In this document: positions 45,749 to 52,558 of the stretch, piece after piece | How the letters are laid out: each line of letters begins with the position of its first letter | Numbering within the stretch: position 1 is the stretch's first letter | NCBI RefSeq assembly: GCF_016428645.1 | Contig: NZ_JAELXW010000060.1 | Location: 1-52,558 of the forward strand | DNA: 52,558 bases | DNA from: Glycomyces salinus | Lineage (GTDB): Bacteria > Actinomycetota > Actinomycetes > Mycobacteriales > Micromonosporaceae | Reading direction: 5' to 3' | Notes under the pieces: generated by a model | What the model saw: the letters and a program-made list of their open reading frames with translations, nothing else | Database searches by the model: none | Told to the model about the DNA's origin: nothing | Made by a program: the position numbers and the translations under genes

Positions 45749-45958
45749 CGGACCCGTCTTTGCAGTCGAAGTAAGGAACTCCGTTGAAGCTGTAATCGCG
45801 GACACCGCGCCGACATGCCTCTGCGTGCATGCCGTGCGTCTGCGATTCAGGGAGCTCCCTTCCCGACGTTCACACGCCTCCTCCATTCCGGAGCGGTAGG
45901 GCGCGGTGTCTTCTCAGTCGATTCGAACCGGTATCGAACCCGAGAGGAAACCCGCACC

Positions 45959-47551
<1,593 letters not shown>

Positions 47552-47555
47552 GGTG

Positions 47556-47602
47556 ACGCGAGCGCCGGGAAAACCGATGGCCTCCGGCCCCGGCGCTCGC
47601 GT
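47556..47602 (+). terminator. Terminator between the ABC-F gene and hrpA
   Basis: ACGCGAGCGCCGGG (47556-47569) pairs perfectly with CCCGGCGCTCGCGT (47589-47602), loop 19 nt, 5 bp after the ABC-F stop. It also shows that hrpA should not start upstream of it. Confidence 0.75.
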
Positions 47603-47618
47603 ATCCTTGAGCACCGTC

Positions 47619-51509
<3,891 letters not shown>

Positions 51510-51526
51510 CTGCGTCTGGATCCGAT

Positions 51527-51727
51527 TCAGCCAGTGGGGCGCTTGAACAAGAAGTTATAGGACATATGGCCTTTGTAGCTCTGGACATGGAATCCGATCA
51601 TTTCCCAGCCTTGACTTCCCCAGAAGTCCAGGGACTGGTGAAAGGCGGCAGAGGATTGTGCGCGTTTCTTCATGGAGCCGCGAGCGTCAAGAACGAGCGA
51701 GGCGCTGAAGTATTCCCAGGTGGTCAT
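51527..51727 (-). CDS. Small DUF4177-like protein
   Basis: 66 residues: MTTWEYFSASLVLDARGS, then SLDFWGSQGWEMIGFHVQ and SYNFLFKRP. This WEY...GWEMI...FKRP pattern is that of DUF4177 proteins, small soluble beta-alpha folds of unknown role. ATG 51727 is preceded by GAGGA; two further in-frame ATGs lie just upstream (51733, 51739). It is AT-richer than its neighbours and convergent with hrpA, with only 17 bp between stops and no strong terminator. Confidence 0.7.
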   Translation of the reverse strand: MTTWEYFSASLVLDARGSMKKRAQSSAAFHQSLDFWGSQGWEMIGFHVQSYKGHMSYNFLFKRPTG

Positions 51728-51942
51728 AGGCATCCTCATGCGGTCGCGGGCAAGTTCGGCCCAAATCTAGGCGACCGCCGTCGGGCCACCTGTCGGCTTG
51801 TTGATAGAAGGCGGTCCCAGTCGACCCCTGGCACTGGGCCGTGGCACTGTGACGTCCCTGAGACTGGGACGGGGTCCGGCCCCGGACCGCAGGTGGCGGC
51901 GGCGGGCTAATCTCGGCGGAGTCCCGAACCTCAGGAGTGATC

Positions 51943-52371
51943 ATGTACCCCCAGCAACCCCAGCCCGGCCCCGCCGAGATCAAGATCCGATACAAGAAGT
52001 CGGTCTCGGTCATGTACATCGTCTTCGGATCGCTGCTGCTCGCGATCGCACTGGTCGCGCTGCTCAACGACATGCTGTCCTTCTGGATCATCCTCGGCCC
52101 GCTGCTGCTGGCCGCCGGGATCGTCTCCCTGTCGGCGCCCTTCATCCGCTTCGAACCGACCACGGCCACCCTGACCGTGCACGGCCCCTTCGGCAACAAG
52201 GTCCGCACCTACGGGGCCCCGAAGGGCGAGCGGATCTCCTTCGACGGCACGACCATCACGCGGCAGACCGCCGACGGCAAGACCAAGAAGATCCGCACCG
52301 GCTCGGGCGAGCCCGAGGAAGTGCAGCGTCTGCAGCAGACCCTGTGGTCCATGCAGCAGCAACAGCAGTAG
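51943..52371 (+). CDS. Small two-helix membrane protein of unknown function
   Basis: 142 residues from ATG 51943, with AGGAG five bases upstream. Short Pro/Gln N-terminus, two membrane helices (about 24-44 and 48-70), then a ~70-residue cytoplasmic-looking domain (FIRFEPTTATLTVHGPFGNKVRTYGAPKGERISFDGTTI...) resembling a small PH-like beta domain, and a C-terminal MQQQQQ run. No family assigned. Ends 14 bp before a very strong hairpin. Confidence 0.75.
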   Translation: MYPQQPQPGPAEIKIRYKKSVSVMYIVFGSLLLAIALVALLNDMLSFWIILGPLLLAAGIVSLSAPFIRFEPTTATLTVHGPFGNKVRTYGAPKGERISFDGTTITRQTADGKTKKIRTGSGEPEEVQRLQQTLWSMQQQQQ

Positions 52372-52385
52372 AAGACCTCAGCGAC

Positions 52386-52434
52386 ACGGCGCGCCGCCGG
52401 TCCCGGCCACAGGCCGGGACCGGCGGCGCGCCGT
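52386..52434 (+). terminator. 23-bp perfect hairpin terminator
   Basis: Positions 52386-52408 and 52412-52434 are exactly complementary, with loop ACA, followed by CTTCCC. The longest perfect stem seen in the window. Confidence 0.85.
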
Positions 52435-52558
52435 CTTCCCAACACACGCGTACCGGCCGAAACGCGGTCGAGTGTCGGACCGGCGTTGCATGATCATGAG
52501 ATGCGGGGGCCGCACCGTCCCCGCCTCGGGAAACCGGAGTCCAGCCGGTCCCGGCATT
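52435..52558. other. Right-edge sequence without a supportable gene
   Basis: 124 bp after the last terminator. An ATG at 52491 opens a frame to the window edge, but it is too short to judge and no ribosome site is clear. Confidence 0.3.

Noticed and set aside
45815-45958. In-phase N-terminal extension of the ABC-F protein
   Set aside because: Relatives begin at the first ABC domain (ITLNRLSFSW) and the upstream codons lack a ribosome site.
52491-52558. Start of a gene at the right edge
   Set aside because: Only 68 bases are available, no convincing ribosome site, nothing recognisable.

Overview
The window is GC-rich, densely coded actinobacterial chromosome. Evidence: mycothiol-type redox biology, a group II truncated haemoglobin, DUF503 between infB and rbfA, an actinobacterial RpiB, PASTA-type Ser/Thr kinases and many GTG/TTG starts. 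Gene order resembles the Mycobacterium tuberculosis Rv2465c-Rv2477c neighbourhood. The lineage could be a Glycomyces/Stackebrandtia-like or other mycelial actinomycete, but this cannot be settled from sequence reading alone.

Layout. (1) 1-7685: translation/ribosome-maturation cluster infB, DUF503, rbfA, truB. It is interrupted by a reverse-strand set (DUF6069 membrane protein, sensor kinase, NarL-type regulator) and by a HTH/PIN toxin-antitoxin pair whose toxin appears to have lost its middle. (2) 7682-10626: AraC regulator divergent from a mycothiol-dependent nitroreductase-like DsbA protein, a DUF3145 gene and a small basic protein. (3) 10645-16638 (reverse): otsA, an OtsB-GH15 trehalase fusion, and a transmembrane Ser/Thr kinase with an Fn3-like outer domain. 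(4) 16792-25099 and flanks: ettA, thioesterase, conserved hypothetical, YbjN protein, Pro-rich coiled-coil membrane protein, glbO, MscS channel, HNH nuclease, DUF5130 pair. (5) 24981-31864: membrane protein, pepN, a lone TnpB element at the pepN start, DUF1015 protein, rpiB. (6) 31964-38879: membrane protein, a kinase with DFT in place of DFG and three C-terminal membrane helices, pyrE flanked by two paralogous PhyH-family dioxygenases, and a PknB-like kinase with four PASTA repeats. (7) 38927-45740: HelD-type helicase divergent from two SLC6/NSS transporters with a 37-residue MetS-like subunit between them, then a secreted AA10 LPMO with a chitin-binding module. (8) 45959-52558: ABC-F ATPase, HrpA RNA helicase, a DUF4177-like small protein and a membrane protein.

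Themes: trehalose turnover (otsA and the OtsB-GH15 fusion), three membrane-anchored Ser/Thr kinases, ribosome rescue/maturation factors (IF-2, RbfA, TruB, EttA, ABC-F), and thiol/oxygen metabolism (nitroreductase-like protein, GlbO). Many transcription units end in long, often perfect GC-rich hairpins, usually without a clear U-tract. The least ordinary items are the TnpB element abutting pepN, the PhyH duplicates around pyrE with blocks of identical DNA, the eroded PIN toxin, and the OtsB-GH15 fusion. No tRNA, rRNA, CRISPR array or prophage was seen.
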